DNA of 32,884 nucleotides from Synechococcaceae bacterium WBB_10_009 (GCA_010030955.1 RHBP01000003.1:1-32884), one strand, 5' to 3'; shown: positions 1 through 7,469, counted from the stretch's first letter. Notes: generated from the sequence alone by a model not told the origin. Numbers and translations are program-made.

Positions 1-505
1 CTTCCGCCACCAGGGCCACACCGGAGCCATCCCCCAGGGGGCGCAGGCTGGTGATGCGCTGGAACACCGGCGTCAGCGGCAGCCAGCGCCCATCACGGCC
101 TTGCAGCTGCAGTTGCTCGCCGTTGCCCACCGGTGTGACCACTAGCAACCAGGGCCGGGGATCCCAGAGCCAGCGCTGGGGGGTGAGCGCTAGGCCCCGG
201 CGATCCTGGCCGTGCAGCAGCAGTTGGATGGGCCCCAGGATTGGCTGTTGGCCCTCCAGCAGCAACCGCAACGGGTTGCCGTCCCCCAGCCATTGGTGGG
301 CCAAGCGGGGATCCAGCTGGCTCTGGGCCGCCAGGCTGGCGCGGGCCATCGGGCGGCTGAACAGCAGATCCAGGGCGGCCGGGCCTGAACTGGCGGCGCT
401 CGAGCGCAGCTCCAGCACCCGTGGAGGACGGCGCAGCAGCAGCTGTTGTTGCAGCAGCGCCAGGGCCAGGCCGCCCCCCAGCAGCAGCACCCAGCGCCGG
501 GTCAT
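1..505 (-). CDS. Ig-like domain exported protein (3' end outside window)
   Basis: Only the N-terminal 168 residues are present; the gene runs off the left edge. The ATG at 505-503 overlaps the stop of the upstream TIGR03943 gene as ATGA, so the two are probably translationally coupled. Residues 1-22 are a short Arg-initiated hydrophobic segment (MTRRWVLLLGGGLALALL) that looks like a signal peptide or membrane anchor. The following part holds an FSRPM motif (about residues 49-53) and a W-D-P-R-P stretch, which resemble bacterial Ig-like (Big_5-type) domains of cyanobacterial exported proteins. The precise family and function are not recognised. An envelope location is inferred from the N-terminus. 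Confidence 0.6.
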   Translation of the reverse strand, partial: MTRRWVLLLGGGLALALLQQQLLLRRPPRVLELRSSAASSGPAALDLLFSRPMARASLAAQSQLDPRLAHQWLGDGNPLRLLLEGQQPILGPIQLLLHGQDRRGLALTPQRWLWDPRPWLLVVTPVGNGEQLQLQGRDGRWLPLTPVFQRITSLRPLGDGSGVALVAE

Positions 506-1166
506 GGTTCCAGGGGCCTGGCCGGCCGGGGGATCGGCCGCAGGCGCTCCACCAGCACCACGCTGCGGGGGGTTCCGTTGTGGTGCTCCACCCCACCCCC
601 ATGCGGCCCTCCAGGGTGAGCCACTGATCCGCTTTGGCTTGGTAGCCCGGCGGCCAGCGCACCGGCAGGCCAATTGGGGTGGCGTCCGCCAGGCAGCAGC
701 GCACCAGCAGCCGCCCCAGCTGGGGGCGATCGCCCGGCTGGGGCAGCACGAAACCGCTGATGCGCACGGGATCACCGGCGTAGAGCTGCGGGTCCGGTTG
801 GCTGCGCAGCAGGCGCACCCAGTCGGTGAGGCTGCGCTGGCCCGGGGGGAGCTGGAAGTCGAGCTGCAGATCGGTGCCCAGGTCGCTGCTGCGGTTGGCG
901 GCCAGGTCGCTGAACGAGGGGTTGGGGGGGATCAGCAGCACCGCCAGGGCTACCACCGCCGCCAGCAGCCAGCGGCGCCGCCAACCGGGCCGTGCCCCCC
1001 GCTGAAGCGTTTGTTGCAGCCCCAGGGCCAGCAACACCACTCCGCTCGCGGCCACCAGGGGGTGGAACAGGCCACGCAGCAGCAGCTCCAGGCGGCCGCT
1101 GAGGTTGCTGCCCAGCAGCACCGCCCCCCAGAGGGCCAGGGCCAGGCCGCGGATCAGGGCAGGCAT
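502..1166 (-). pseudogene. TIGR03943 family protein (DUF1980-like), frameshifted
   Basis: This is the usual partner of DUF318/UPF0718 permeases and directly follows one here (TGATG overlap at 1164-1168). The N-terminus has two hydrophobic segments. The hallmark R-C-C-x-A-D-A stretch (LVRCCLADATPIGLPVRWP) lies about 150 residues in, as expected for the family. After LEGRMG the initial frame turns into low-complexity sequence and stays open to about position 93. The other frame reads VEHHNGTPRSVVLVERLRP and ends exactly at the TGA that overlaps the next gene's ATG. The 665-nt length from start to that stop is one base short of a whole number of codons, and the switch falls in C runs at about 590-600. 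One missing base would restore a 221-residue protein. It may be a real mutation or a homopolymer sequencing error. Function is unknown; association with metal or small-molecule export has been proposed for such pairs. Confidence 0.75.
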
Positions 1167-2125
1167 CACAGCAGCGCCAGGTTGACCCATTGCCCCAGCA
1201 GCAGCACCACCACGCCGGATGTGGCGGCGGTGAGGGCAATGGCCCGGGGCCGCAGCACCACACCGAACAGCCCCAGCAACTTGAGGTCGACCACCGGCCC
1301 CAGCACCAGGAACGCCAGCAGGGCCCCGGGGGTGATCTGGGCGGCGAAGCCCAGGGCCAGGAAGGCATCCACGCTCGAGCACACCGACACCACCACCGCC
1401 AGCAGCATCAGGCTGAGCACCGAGAGGGTGGGGCTGGAGCCCACCGCCAGCAGCCAGTCCCGCGGCAGCAGGGTCTGCACCAGGGCGGCGATGGCGCAAC
1501 CCATCACCAGCAGGGTCGCCAGATCGAGAAATTCACGGCTGCTGTGCTCCAGCACGCTGCTCCAGCTGGGCCGTTGCGGCCGCGTGTTGGCGCGGGGTGC
1601 AGCCGGTTCCGCCCCCACCAGCCCGGAGCGCCGCTCCAGCAGCCCCACCACCGCCAGCGGCTGCCCCAGCCGCCGTTCCTCAAGCAGCGCCGGCTCCAGC
1701 AGCTCCCCCTCGGGCAGTTGCTGCAGCACCGCCGCCAGGGCCAGCGCCAACAGCAACGCCGCCAGCGGCCGGGCCGCCAGCAGCCAGGGTTGGTGGGGGA
1801 AAGCGGCCCAGGTGCTGGCCAGCACAATGGGGTTGAGCACCGGTGCGGCGAACAGGAAACCCAGGGCCGTGCCCAGGGGTGCGCCATCCGCCAGAAGGCG
1901 CCGGGCCACCGGCACGTTGCCGCATTCACAGGCCGGCAGGGCAAACCCCAGGCCTGCCCCCACCAGTGGGCCCAGCAGGGGGTGCCTGGGCAAGCGCTGC
2001 AGCCAGCGGCCACCCGGGCTCAGCCAGCGGGCCAGCCCGGCGATCAGCACCCCGATCAGCAAAAACGGCAGGGCCTCGAGCAACAGGCCCTGGAAGATGG
2101 CCCAGGCGGTGGCCAGCCGGTTCAA
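1166..2125 (-). CDS. DUF318/UPF0718 family permease (YraQ-like)
   Basis: A 319-residue integral membrane protein with about eight hydrophobic segments. The family signature is ALPACECGNVPVA at about residues 62-74, with Cys66 and Cys68, and a second conserved half-site VCSSVDAFLALGF lies in the C-terminal half. Such permeases pair with TIGR03943 proteins, and that pair is present here with a TGATG overlap. The start is TTG at 2125-2123. An in-frame stop lies ten codons upstream and no ATG lies between, so the TTG is the most likely start; the Shine-Dalgarno is weak. It sits 24 bp after the M23 peptidase gene on the same strand. The substrate is not known. A metal or metalloid role is only suggested by the neighbouring chromate transporter remnant. 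Confidence 0.85.
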   Translation of the reverse strand: MNRLATAWAIFQGLLLEALPFLLIGVLIAGLARWLSPGGRWLQRLPRHPLLGPLVGAGLGFALPACECGNVPVARRLLADGAPLGTALGFLFAAPVLNPIVLASTWAAFPHQPWLLAARPLAALLLALALAAVLQQLPEGELLEPALLEERRLGQPLAVVGLLERRSGLVGAEPAAPRANTRPQRPSWSSVLEHSSREFLDLATLLVMGCAIAALVQTLLPRDWLLAVGSSPTLSVLSLMLLAVVVSVCSSVDAFLALGFAAQITPGALLAFLVLGPVVDLKLLGLFGVVLRPRAIALTAATSGVVVLLLGQWVNLALL

Positions 2126-2149
2126 GCTTGTGCTGGGCGGTTTAGCCCA

Positions 2150-2638
2150 TCATCGCGGGGCCTGGAGCGGTTGGGGCTTGATCGCATCGGGGGTGCCGCC
2201 GATGTTGCGGATGCTGGGCAGCTGCGGCAAGGGCTTGGGGTCGTCCTGCAGCAGGGATCCCAGCAGCTCCGGTCGGTTGGATTCGAAGTGCAGATGGGGG
2301 CCGCTGCTCCAGATGCCGGTGTTGCCGCAGCTGCCGATCACATCACCCCGGCGAAAACTGCCGGCGGCGCTGGCCTTCTCCAGGTGGCTGTAGCTGGTGC
2401 GCAGGCCATCGGCGCCATGCAGCACGAAGGTGATGCCATGGGTGAGGCTGCGCTCCTGGTGGCCCATGCCGTCGTGGGCGGCCCGCACCGGCGTGCCGGG
2501 GATGCAGGCGATGTCGAGGGCGGGGTGCCCCGGCCGCACACCCTGGGTGATCACCCCGGGCATGGGGTGCAGCAGTTGCAGAGCGGGGATCAGGATGGCG
2601 ACGGGCAAGACCGCTGTTGCACCACAAAGTGGAAGCAA
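2150..2638 (-). CDS. M23 family metallopeptidase, exported
   Basis: A 162-residue LytM/peptidase M23-type zinc endopeptidase, a family that cleaves peptide cross-links in peptidoglycan. The expected zinc ligands are visible: H-P-A-L-D (the HxxxD motif) at about residues 38-42 and HLH in the GPHLHFE motif at about residues 114-120. The N-terminus carries a hydrophobic segment typical of a signal peptide or anchor, and there are no LysM or coiled-coil extensions, so this is a minimal M23 protein. The start is a TTG at 2638; there is no good ATG and the choice is uncertain. It is the first gene of the leftward cluster and diverges from the broken chromate transporter across 61 bp. An envelope location is inferred. 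Confidence 0.85.
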   Translation of the reverse strand: MLPLCGATAVLPVAILIPALQLLHPMPGVITQGVRPGHPALDIACIPGTPVRAAHDGMGHQERSLTHGITFVLHGADGLRTSYSHLEKASAAGSFRRGDVIGSCGNTGIWSSGPHLHFESNRPELLGSLLQDDPKPLPQLPSIRNIGGTPDAIKPQPLQAPR

Positions 2639-2699
2639 ATCTTAAGTTACGACACGTGGGACGCGTCCGTCGTCTATGCGACCGAATGGGACGCCGCTG
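2639..2699. promoter_or_regulatory. Divergent intergenic region with palindromes
   Basis: This 61-bp gap separates the leftward M23 gene from the rightward chromate transporter remnant, so promoters for both should lie here. It contains CACGTG at 2653-2658 followed directly by the perfect 10-bp palindrome GGACGCGTCC at 2659-2668. These could be operator sites but no factor can be assigned, and GC-rich palindromes of this size also occur by chance. Confidence 0.3.
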
Positions 2700-4046
2700 A
2701 TGGCCCAGCCTGAGCTTTCGCTGGCCCAGGCCAGCCGCTTCTGGTCTGGGTGAGCTTCGGGGGGCCCGCCGGCCAGATCGCCCTCCTGCACCGCGAGCTG
2801 GTGGAGCAGCGCCGCTGGCTCTCCGAGCGCCGCTACCTGCATGCCCTCAACTACTGCATGCTGCTGCCGGGGCCGGAGGCCATGCGGGCCGGAGGCCATG
2901 CAGCTGGCCACCTACCTGGGCTGGTTGCTGCATGGCATCCCAGGCGGCCTGATCGCCGGCGGGCTGTTTGTGCTGCCGTCGGTGCTGGTGCTGACGGCCC
3001 TCTCCACCGCCTATGCGCTGTGGGGCCAGCTGCCGCTGCTGGCGGCGGTGTTCGCGGTGCTCAAGCCGGCGGTGCTGGCGGTGGTGCTGATGGCGGCCTG
3101 GCGCCTGGGGCGGCGGGTGCTGCGCACGCCGTTGCAGGTGTTGCTGGCGGTCATGGCCTTTGTGGCCCTGGCGCTGCTGCGGCTGCCCTACCCGGTGGTG
3201 GTGGCCGCTGCGGCCCTGGTGGGTTGGGCGGCCGGACGCTGGCGCCCCCGCTGGATCGCCCCGGCATCAGCGCACCCCTCCGCAGCGGCCGCCGCCACCG
3301 AGGGCTCCGAGCCGCTGCACGGCGATGCCACCCCCACCCCGGAACACGCCCGCTTCAGCCGCCGGCGCCTGGCGCTCACCCTGCTGGTGTGGGCCTTGGC
3401 GCTGTTCATTCCGCTGGCGGCCCTGGCGGCCTGGGGCGGCTGGGATGGCCCCCTGGCGCTGATGGCCCGTTTCTTCACCCGCGTGGCTCTGCTCAGCTTC
3501 GGTGGGGCCTATGCGGTGCTCCCCTACGTGGCCCAGGGGGCGGTGGAGCAGTTTGGCTGGCTCACGGCCGGCCAGATGCTCGATGGTTTGGCCCTCGGGG
3601 AAACCACCCCGGGCCCGTTGATCATGGTGGTGGCCTTTGTGGGCTTCATGGGGGGGTGGCAGAGCCCCCTGCTGGGCGGGCCCGGCAGTTGGTGGGCCGC
3701 CGTGGCCGCCACCCTGGTCACCGTGTGGTTCACCTTCCTGCCCTCCTTCGGCTTCATCCTGGCGGGGGCGCCGCTGGTGGAACGCAGCCGCGGCGACCTG
3801 CGCATCGGTGCCCCACTGGCCGCCATCACCGCCGCCCTGGTGGGGGTCATCGCCAGCCTGGCGGTGTTCTTTGCGGGGCCCGTGCTGTGGGCCGGCGGTG
3901 GGTTGCAGCCGCTCCCCTTGGCGGTGTTGTTGCTGGCGCTGGTGGCCCTGCTGCGCTGGCGTTGGGGTGTGTTGCCGTTGATCGGCGCTGCGGTGCTGTT
4001 GGGAGCTGCCCTGGCGGTGCTGCGTCAGCTGGCGGGCTGGCCATAG
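2700..4046 (+). pseudogene. chrA: Chromate transporter ChrA (CHR family), disrupted twice
   Basis: The reconstructed product is a long-chain CHR-family chromate or anion permease of about 445 residues with two homologous halves. Diagnostic pieces are FGGPAGQIALLHRELVE and LNYCMLLPGPEA in the N-terminal half, and LSFGGAYAVLPYVAQGAVE and LGETTPGPLIMVVAFVGF in the C-terminal half. The reading frame breaks twice. From ATG 2700 it reads MAQPELSLAQASRFW and hits TGA at 2751; the continuation WVSFGGPAGQ lies in another frame, consistent with one missing base near 2745. After LLPGPEA a perfect 16-bp tandem duplication (2870-2901) shifts the frame back. Downstream of it the frame is open to TAG 4044-4046. 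The net change is +15 bases, but the internal stop prevents full-length translation from ATG 2700. It is likely inactive unless these are assembly errors. Confidence 0.85.
2870..2901 (+). repeat. Perfect 16-bp tandem duplication inside chrA
   Basis: The unit GGGCCGGAGGCCATGC occurs twice without a gap at 2870-2885 and 2886-2901. Removing one copy joins LLPGPEA directly to MQLATYLGWL, the expected CHR-family order, so the duplication is the lesion. Sixteen bases shift the frame by +1. The unit also contains the palindrome GGCC twice, which could favour slippage. Confidence 0.9.
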
Positions 4047-4152
4047 AGCGGATTCCCGGTGCGCCACCAACGCACCTCAAGAATCACCGGGCCGATCGCC
4101 GAGCGGCAAAACTGCAGCCCGGAGCGCAGGAGGCTGCGGCCCCTGGCTGGGA

Positions 4153-4581
4153 TCACTCGGGGGGCGTCGACGGGTGAGACGCGCACGGCATCCACAGCGA
4201 CCCCATGGCATGAACGCCTTCGCAGCCAAGCTCTCGGGCCTTCTGCAGCGCCACCTGCTTGCTGGGGTAAGCCAGCAGGTTCTGCCCCTGCGGACTGTGC
4301 TGGTGGTGCCGATGGATGGCGCCCGTGGAGCCGAGGCGTTTGGGACCCATCCCCTCAAGGCCAAACCACCACACGCCCATCACATTGACCCCGGCCACCA
4401 GCACGCCCATGCCCACCACGCAGGCGTTGATCAGGCCCATGCCCACGGCGCCGATGCTGAGCACCCCCATGGGCACCACGCCGATGCTCACCACCCCCAT
4501 GGGCACCACACCAATGGAGATGATCCCCAAGGGGGCGATGCCGATGGCAATCAGCTGAGGCTTGTCTCCGCACTGGGCCAT
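4153..4581 (-). CDS. Ten-residue-repeat protein with C-terminal DUF3721
   Basis: A 142-residue protein in two parts. Residues 11-80 are seven consecutive ten-residue units of the type hSIGVVPMGV, with Gly at positions 4 and 9 of each unit and hydrophobic residues elsewhere. The pattern suggests a repetitive beta structure or a membrane-embedded repeat. The C-terminal part contains GCEGVHAMGSLWMPC, the core of DUF3721, a small picocyanobacterial domain with conserved Cys, His and Met. ATG 4581 is chosen because it follows the stop of the next DUF3721 gene by 7 bp; longer starts would run into that gene. Function is unknown. The Cys/His/Met pattern makes metal binding an idea only. Confidence 0.7.
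   Translation of the reverse strand: MAQCGDKPQLIAIGIAPLGIISIGVVPMGVVSIGVVPMGVLSIGAVGMGLINACVVGMGVLVAGVNVMGVWWFGLEGMGPKRLGSTGAIHRHHQHSPQGQNLLAYPSKQVALQKARELGCEGVHAMGSLWMPCASHPSTPPE
4342..4551 (-). repeat. Seven in-frame 30-bp coding repeats
   Basis: Codons 11-80 of the DUF3721 repeat protein form seven 30-bp units. The best matching pair encodes ISIGVVPMGV and VSIGVVPMGV and is almost identical at the DNA level (around 4460-4525); outer units have diverged. The perfect three-base register and drift toward the edges suggest growth by in-frame tandem duplication. Confidence 0.8.
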
Positions 4582-4588
4582 GGCCGAA

Positions 4589-4831
4589 TCAGTGCTTGGG
4601 ATGCTTGGTGTGCGTGCTGCACGGCATCCATTGGTTGCCCATGCGGTGGGCACCCGTGCAGTGGAAGTGCTCCTTGGCGGCCTTCTCAGCTTCCGCCTGG
4701 GTGGCATAGAGAGCCGGAACTCCCCCCGTGGGCTGCTTGTTCTGCGCCAGCGCGGTGGTTGGCAAGAGCAGGGCCACGCTTCCCAGGGCGAGAAGCCATG
4801 GGCTCGGTTTCAACTGGGGACCGTTTGCCAT
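4589..4831 (-). CDS. Exported DUF3721 domain protein
   Basis: An 80-residue protein beginning MANGPQLKPSPWLLALGS, with a clear Sec signal peptide ending at about TALAQ (residue 30). The mature part is a single DUF3721 domain: ALYATQAEAEKAAKEHF followed by CTGAHRMGNQWMPC and a His-containing tail (STHTKHPKH). ATG 4831 is preferred because it places the signal peptide correctly. It lies 7 bp before the second DUF3721 gene, so the two are probably co-transcribed, and diverges from the iron uptake porin. DUF3721 function is not established; the conserved Cys, His and Met residues suggest metal or redox chemistry in the periplasm, as inference. Confidence 0.8.
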   Translation of the reverse strand: MANGPQLKPSPWLLALGSVALLLPTTALAQNKQPTGGVPALYATQAEAEKAAKEHFHCTGAHRMGNQWMPCSTHTKHPKH

Positions 4832-4948
4832 GACGACTCGGAGTCGCGCTTGAACTCGACATAGGCTGCAGCAGCTGGGGCGTTTGGCGGCGCCCTCGGT
4901 GCGGACTTTCACACACAACCCACCAGCAGGTGCGACTTACTGGCGAGT

Positions 4949-4966
4949 TGCCGCAAGATTGCGGCA
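4949..4966. promoter_or_regulatory. 18-bp palindrome upstream of the porin start
   Basis: TGCCGCAA-GA-TTGCGGCA is a perfect inverted repeat with 8-bp arms and a 2-bp centre, ending 14 bp before the porin ATG and lying in the 149-bp gap divergent to the DUF3721 pair. The short centre favours a dimeric protein operator over an RNA hairpin. No regulator can be named; it is unlike the AT-rich Fur box. Confidence 0.5.
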
Positions 4967-4980
4967 CTTGATCGTCTGCC

Positions 4981-6645
4981 ATGCATCGCACCGGCCCGTT
5001 GTTTGGCGTCTTGACGGCGGTGGCCTTGGAGGCTGGTGCAGGTTGGTCCGCCCCCCTCAATGCTGGCCAAGGGGCCATGGCGGGCTACATCGAAACCTCC
5101 AGCCTGGGAGGTGCCAACCAAGTCACCACCATCAGCCAGTTCTCGGACGTTCGGCCGACGGATTGGGCCTTTCAGGCCCTCAGCAACCTGATCGAGCGCT
5201 ACGGCTGCGTGGCCGGTTACCCCAACGGCCTCTACCGCGGTGGCCGTCCGCTGAGCCGGTTTGAGGCGGCCGCGCTGCTCAATGCCTGCTTGGATCGGGT
5301 CACGGAAACCACCGATGAGCTCAAGCGTCTCCTGAGGGAGTTTGAGAAGGAGCTGGCCGTGATCAAGGGCCGGGTGGATGGCTTGGAGGCCAAGGTGGGC
5401 GCGTTGGAGGCCACCCAGTTCTCCACCACCACCAAGCTCTCAGGCCGCGCCACCTTTGTGTTGGGGGCCCCGAACTTCTCGGGCTCAGCCGTGAACACAG
5501 CCGCCAACACGGTGAATCGGCGCACGCCGAATCCCCTGACAGGACGTTCGGTGTCTGCGGTGGCTCTGCCCAACGCCACCACGTTCAACTACGACCTGCA
5601 GCTGAATTTCGATACCAGCTTCACGGGGCGAGATCTGCTGCGCACCAACCTGCGATCCGGCAACTTTCAGGGTGACAACGGCAGTGTGTTCGGAGGCAAC
5701 CCCCACAGCCTGGCGATCTCCGAGTTGGAGGTGGCCTTCGAACAGCCGTCTGGCGACAACGTCGTTGGCGTTTACAAGCTCTTTTATCAGTTTCCCCTGG
5801 GCAATGGATTCACCGCCACGGCAGGGCCGCGGTTGGGCCAGGAGGACATGATCGCCCTCTGGCCGAGCGTGTATCCGGCGGACACCATCCTCAACGTGAT
5901 GACGGTGAATGGTGCCCCCGCCGCCTACAGCAAAAACCTGGGTGCCGGTGCCGGTTTGTGGTGGCAAAACTCCAATTGGAGCGTGAGCACCAATTACGTG
6001 AGCATGAAAGCCCAGAGCGGAAAGCCTGGGACGCCGTGTTCTGGCGCCACCTGCGACACGGGCGGGATCGGCACCAGGGCCTCCGGTGCCACCGGCTCCG
6101 TGCAGCTGGCCTACCAGCAGGCGCAGTGGGGATTGGCGGCGATCTACACCTTTCTCCAGCCAGAAACCCCCTTCGTGCCGGGCACCACGCCGTTCACCCA
6201 CAGTGCGATTGACCACAACGTCAATGCCGCCACCAACGCCATTGGCCTGAGTGGCTACTGGCAGCCCTGGCGCAGTGGCCTGGCGCCCTCGGTGAGCATG
6301 GGTTGGGGCGTGAATTCCACCAATTACTCCACGGCACAGCCAACGGGAAGCCTGCTCACCAGCCAGTCGTGGATGGTGGGGCTTCAGTGGACCGATGTGT
6401 TCTCACTCGGGAACGACTTTGGTTTCGCCGTGGCCCAACCGGTGTTTGCCACCGCGCTCAGTGGTGGTGTCGTTCCCGATGACAGCAACTACGTCTGGGA
6501 GTGGTGGTACAAGATGCAGGTGAGCAACAACATCACAGTCACACCCGCCCTGATTTACATCAGCCGCCCCTTGGGCCAGACCACGCCCAAAAATCAAACC
6601 TTCAGCGAGCTGGCGGGGTTGTTGAAAACCACCTTCCGCTTCTGA
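4981..6645 (+). CDS. Iron uptake porin (SLH domain plus OprB-type barrel)
   Basis: A 554-residue outer-membrane porin of the cyanobacterial SLH-OprB family (Som-like), associated with inorganic iron uptake. The order is as expected: a signal peptide in roughly the first 25 residues, an SLH domain at about 51-106 (QFSDVRPTDWAFQALSNL, then YGCVAGYPNG and LSRFEAAALLNACL) that binds the peptidoglycan layer, a heptad-like coiled coil at about 108-144, then a beta-barrel domain ending in the terminal Phe of KTTFRF. An aromatic C-terminal residue is typical for barrel insertion. The ATG at 4981 gives a somewhat atypical signal peptide (Gly/Ala-rich), so the start is moderately sure. It is transcribed alone and ends before a strong hairpin. 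An 18-bp palindrome precedes the start. Confidence 0.92.
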   Translation: MHRTGPLFGVLTAVALEAGAGWSAPLNAGQGAMAGYIETSSLGGANQVTTISQFSDVRPTDWAFQALSNLIERYGCVAGYPNGLYRGGRPLSRFEAAALLNACLDRVTETTDELKRLLREFEKELAVIKGRVDGLEAKVGALEATQFSTTTKLSGRATFVLGAPNFSGSAVNTAANTVNRRTPNPLTGRSVSAVALPNATTFNYDLQLNFDTSFTGRDLLRTNLRSGNFQGDNGSVFGGNPHSLAISELEVAFEQPSGDNVVGVYKLFYQFPLGNGFTATAGPRLGQEDMIALWPSVYPADTILNVMTVNGAPAAYSKNLGAGAGLWWQNSNWSVSTNYVSMKAQSGKPGTPCSGATCDTGGIGTRASGATGSVQLAYQQAQWGLAAIYTFLQPETPFVPGTTPFTHSAIDHNVNAATNAIGLSGYWQPWRSGLAPSVSMGWGVNSTNYSTAQPTGSLLTSQSWMVGLQWTDVFSLGNDFGFAVAQPVFATALSGGVVPDDSNYVWEWWYKMQVSNNITVTPALIYISRPLGQTTPKNQTFSELAGLLKTTFRF

Positions 6646-6650
6646 TTTAA

Positions 6651-6688
6651 GGGGGGTTTGGTTTGCGCCATTGCGGCGCAAACCCCCC
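6651..6688. terminator. Strong hairpin between convergent genes
   Basis: GTTTGCGCC (6661-6669) and GGCGCAAAC (6675-6683) are perfect complements around ATTGC. The flanking GGGGGGTTTG (6651-6660) can instead pair with CAAACCCCCC (6679-6688). It lies 5 bp after the porin stop and 3 bp before the stop of the opposing small gene, so it probably terminates both. There is no long T tract. Confidence 0.7.
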
Positions 6689-6691
6689 TGC

Positions 6692-6937
6692 TCAGAATCC
6701 GTTGCTCCGGGTGTTCCCTGAGGACGTTGGGGCCGGGGCTGAGCTTGTGGAACCGCCTTGCTCTGCGCCCTTCTGGTGGAAGTGATCAGGGCGAACCGGC
6801 TTGCGGTAGCCGCCTGAGCCGCCACCGCCACAGGCCATGGCCGGTGCAGCGAGCAGAAGCAATCCAGACAGCAACGAGAGGGCGGCCGTGATCGGCATGC
6901 GCTGTTGGGGCTTCATCGGCTGAACTGAAGATGTCAT
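6692..6937 (-). CDS. Small exported Gly-rich hypothetical protein
   Basis: An 81-residue protein with an N-terminal hydrophobic segment (ITAALSLLSGLLLLAAPAMA) followed by CGGGGSGGYRKPVRPDHFH and a Ser/Thr/Gly-rich tail. It looks like a secreted protein; the Cys right after the predicted cleavage site raises the possibility of a lipoprotein, but the -3 position is Ala rather than Leu, so the lipobox is poor. In-frame ATGs at 6937, 6916 and 6898 are all possible. It diverges from the MerR gene across about 75 bp holding a 20-bp palindrome and so may be a target of that regulator. No family is recognised. Confidence 0.5.
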   Translation of the reverse strand: MTSSVQPMKPQQRMPITAALSLLSGLLLLAAPAMACGGGGSGGYRKPVRPDHFHQKGAEQGGSTSSAPAPTSSGNTRSNGF

Positions 6938-6994
6938 CACCCTAGGCAGGCCACCCACTGGGTGCCACGCCCCTTGGCCCCATCCACTCCGTAA

Positions 6995-7014
6995 ACTGAA
7001 AGTATCCATTCAGT
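6995..7014. promoter_or_regulatory. ACTGAA-N8-TTCAGT inverted repeat before merR
   Basis: A perfect 6-bp-arm dyad with an 8-bp spacer lies in the gap between the small exported gene and the MerR gene and overlaps the most upstream possible GTG start (7013) of merR. MerR-family regulators bind dyads in the promoter spacer of the genes they control, often including their own, so this is a candidate operator. The overlap suggests the true start of merR may be further downstream. Confidence 0.45.
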
Positions 7015-7441
7015 GGAGACTGAAGCGGTGGCAGCGTCAGCGCCCGTGGTGGCCTCAGCCCCCGGACCGAATGCCCCCCAGTTGCGCATTGGTGAGGTGT
7101 CGCGGCGCTCCGGGGTGTCGGTCAAAACGATTCGTTTTTACTGCGATCAAGGGTTGATTCAGGCCAGTGCCCGTTCCCAAGGCGGGTTTCGCCTATTTGA
7201 TGCCACGATCCTGGCGGATCTGTCCATCATTCGTGCCTTGAGGGCGATGGATGTTCCCTTGCCCGAATTGGCCCGGATTCTGGAGGTGCGACGCTCGGGT
7301 GTGTGCAATTGTTCGGTGCTGAAGGCCAGCATCACCACCAAGATTGAATCGATTGATCAACGCATCGCCGAGTTGATGGCGATGAAAGAGGAGTTGGGGG
7401 GTCTCCTTCAGGGTTGGAGGGATTGTGGGGGCGCCAAATGA
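7013..7441 (+). CDS. MerR family regulator, probably metal-sensing
   Basis: Up to 142 residues. The winged-helix domain begins at about residue 24 (LRIGEVSRRSGVSVKTIRFY, helix-turn-helix plus wing), followed by the dimerisation helix (ITTKIESIDQRIAELMAMK). Cys98 and Cys100 stand just before this helix and Cys138 near the C-terminus (DCGGAK). This distribution resembles metal sensors of the ZntR/PbrR/CueR type, so a metal ligand is likely, but identity cannot be read from sequence alone. The first 22 residues are Ala/Val/Pro-rich and may not be translated: in-frame GTGs at 7013, 7028, 7046 and 7049 and TTG 7082 are alternatives, and 7013 lies inside a dyad. It is convergent with hupE (28-bp gap) and divergent from a small exported gene. 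Confidence 0.85.
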   Translation: METEAVAASAPVVASAPGPNAPQLRIGEVSRRSGVSVKTIRFYCDQGLIQASARSQGGFRLFDATILADLSIIRALRAMDVPLPELARILEVRRSGVCNCSVLKASITTKIESIDQRIAELMAMKEELGGLLQGWRDCGGAK

Positions 7442-7469
7442 TTCGCTCCACTGGGTTGTGGATATCAGT

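Noticed and set aside
51..2393. Long open frame on the plus strand across the permease cluster
   Set aside because: It is antisense to genes with clear family motifs, is rich in Arg, Ser, Pro and Gln, and shows no domain. High GC leaves long antisense frames open.
4342..4551. 30-bp spaced repeats considered as a CRISPR array
   Set aside because: Repeats are contiguous, in-frame and without unique spacers; they encode a ten-residue protein repeat.
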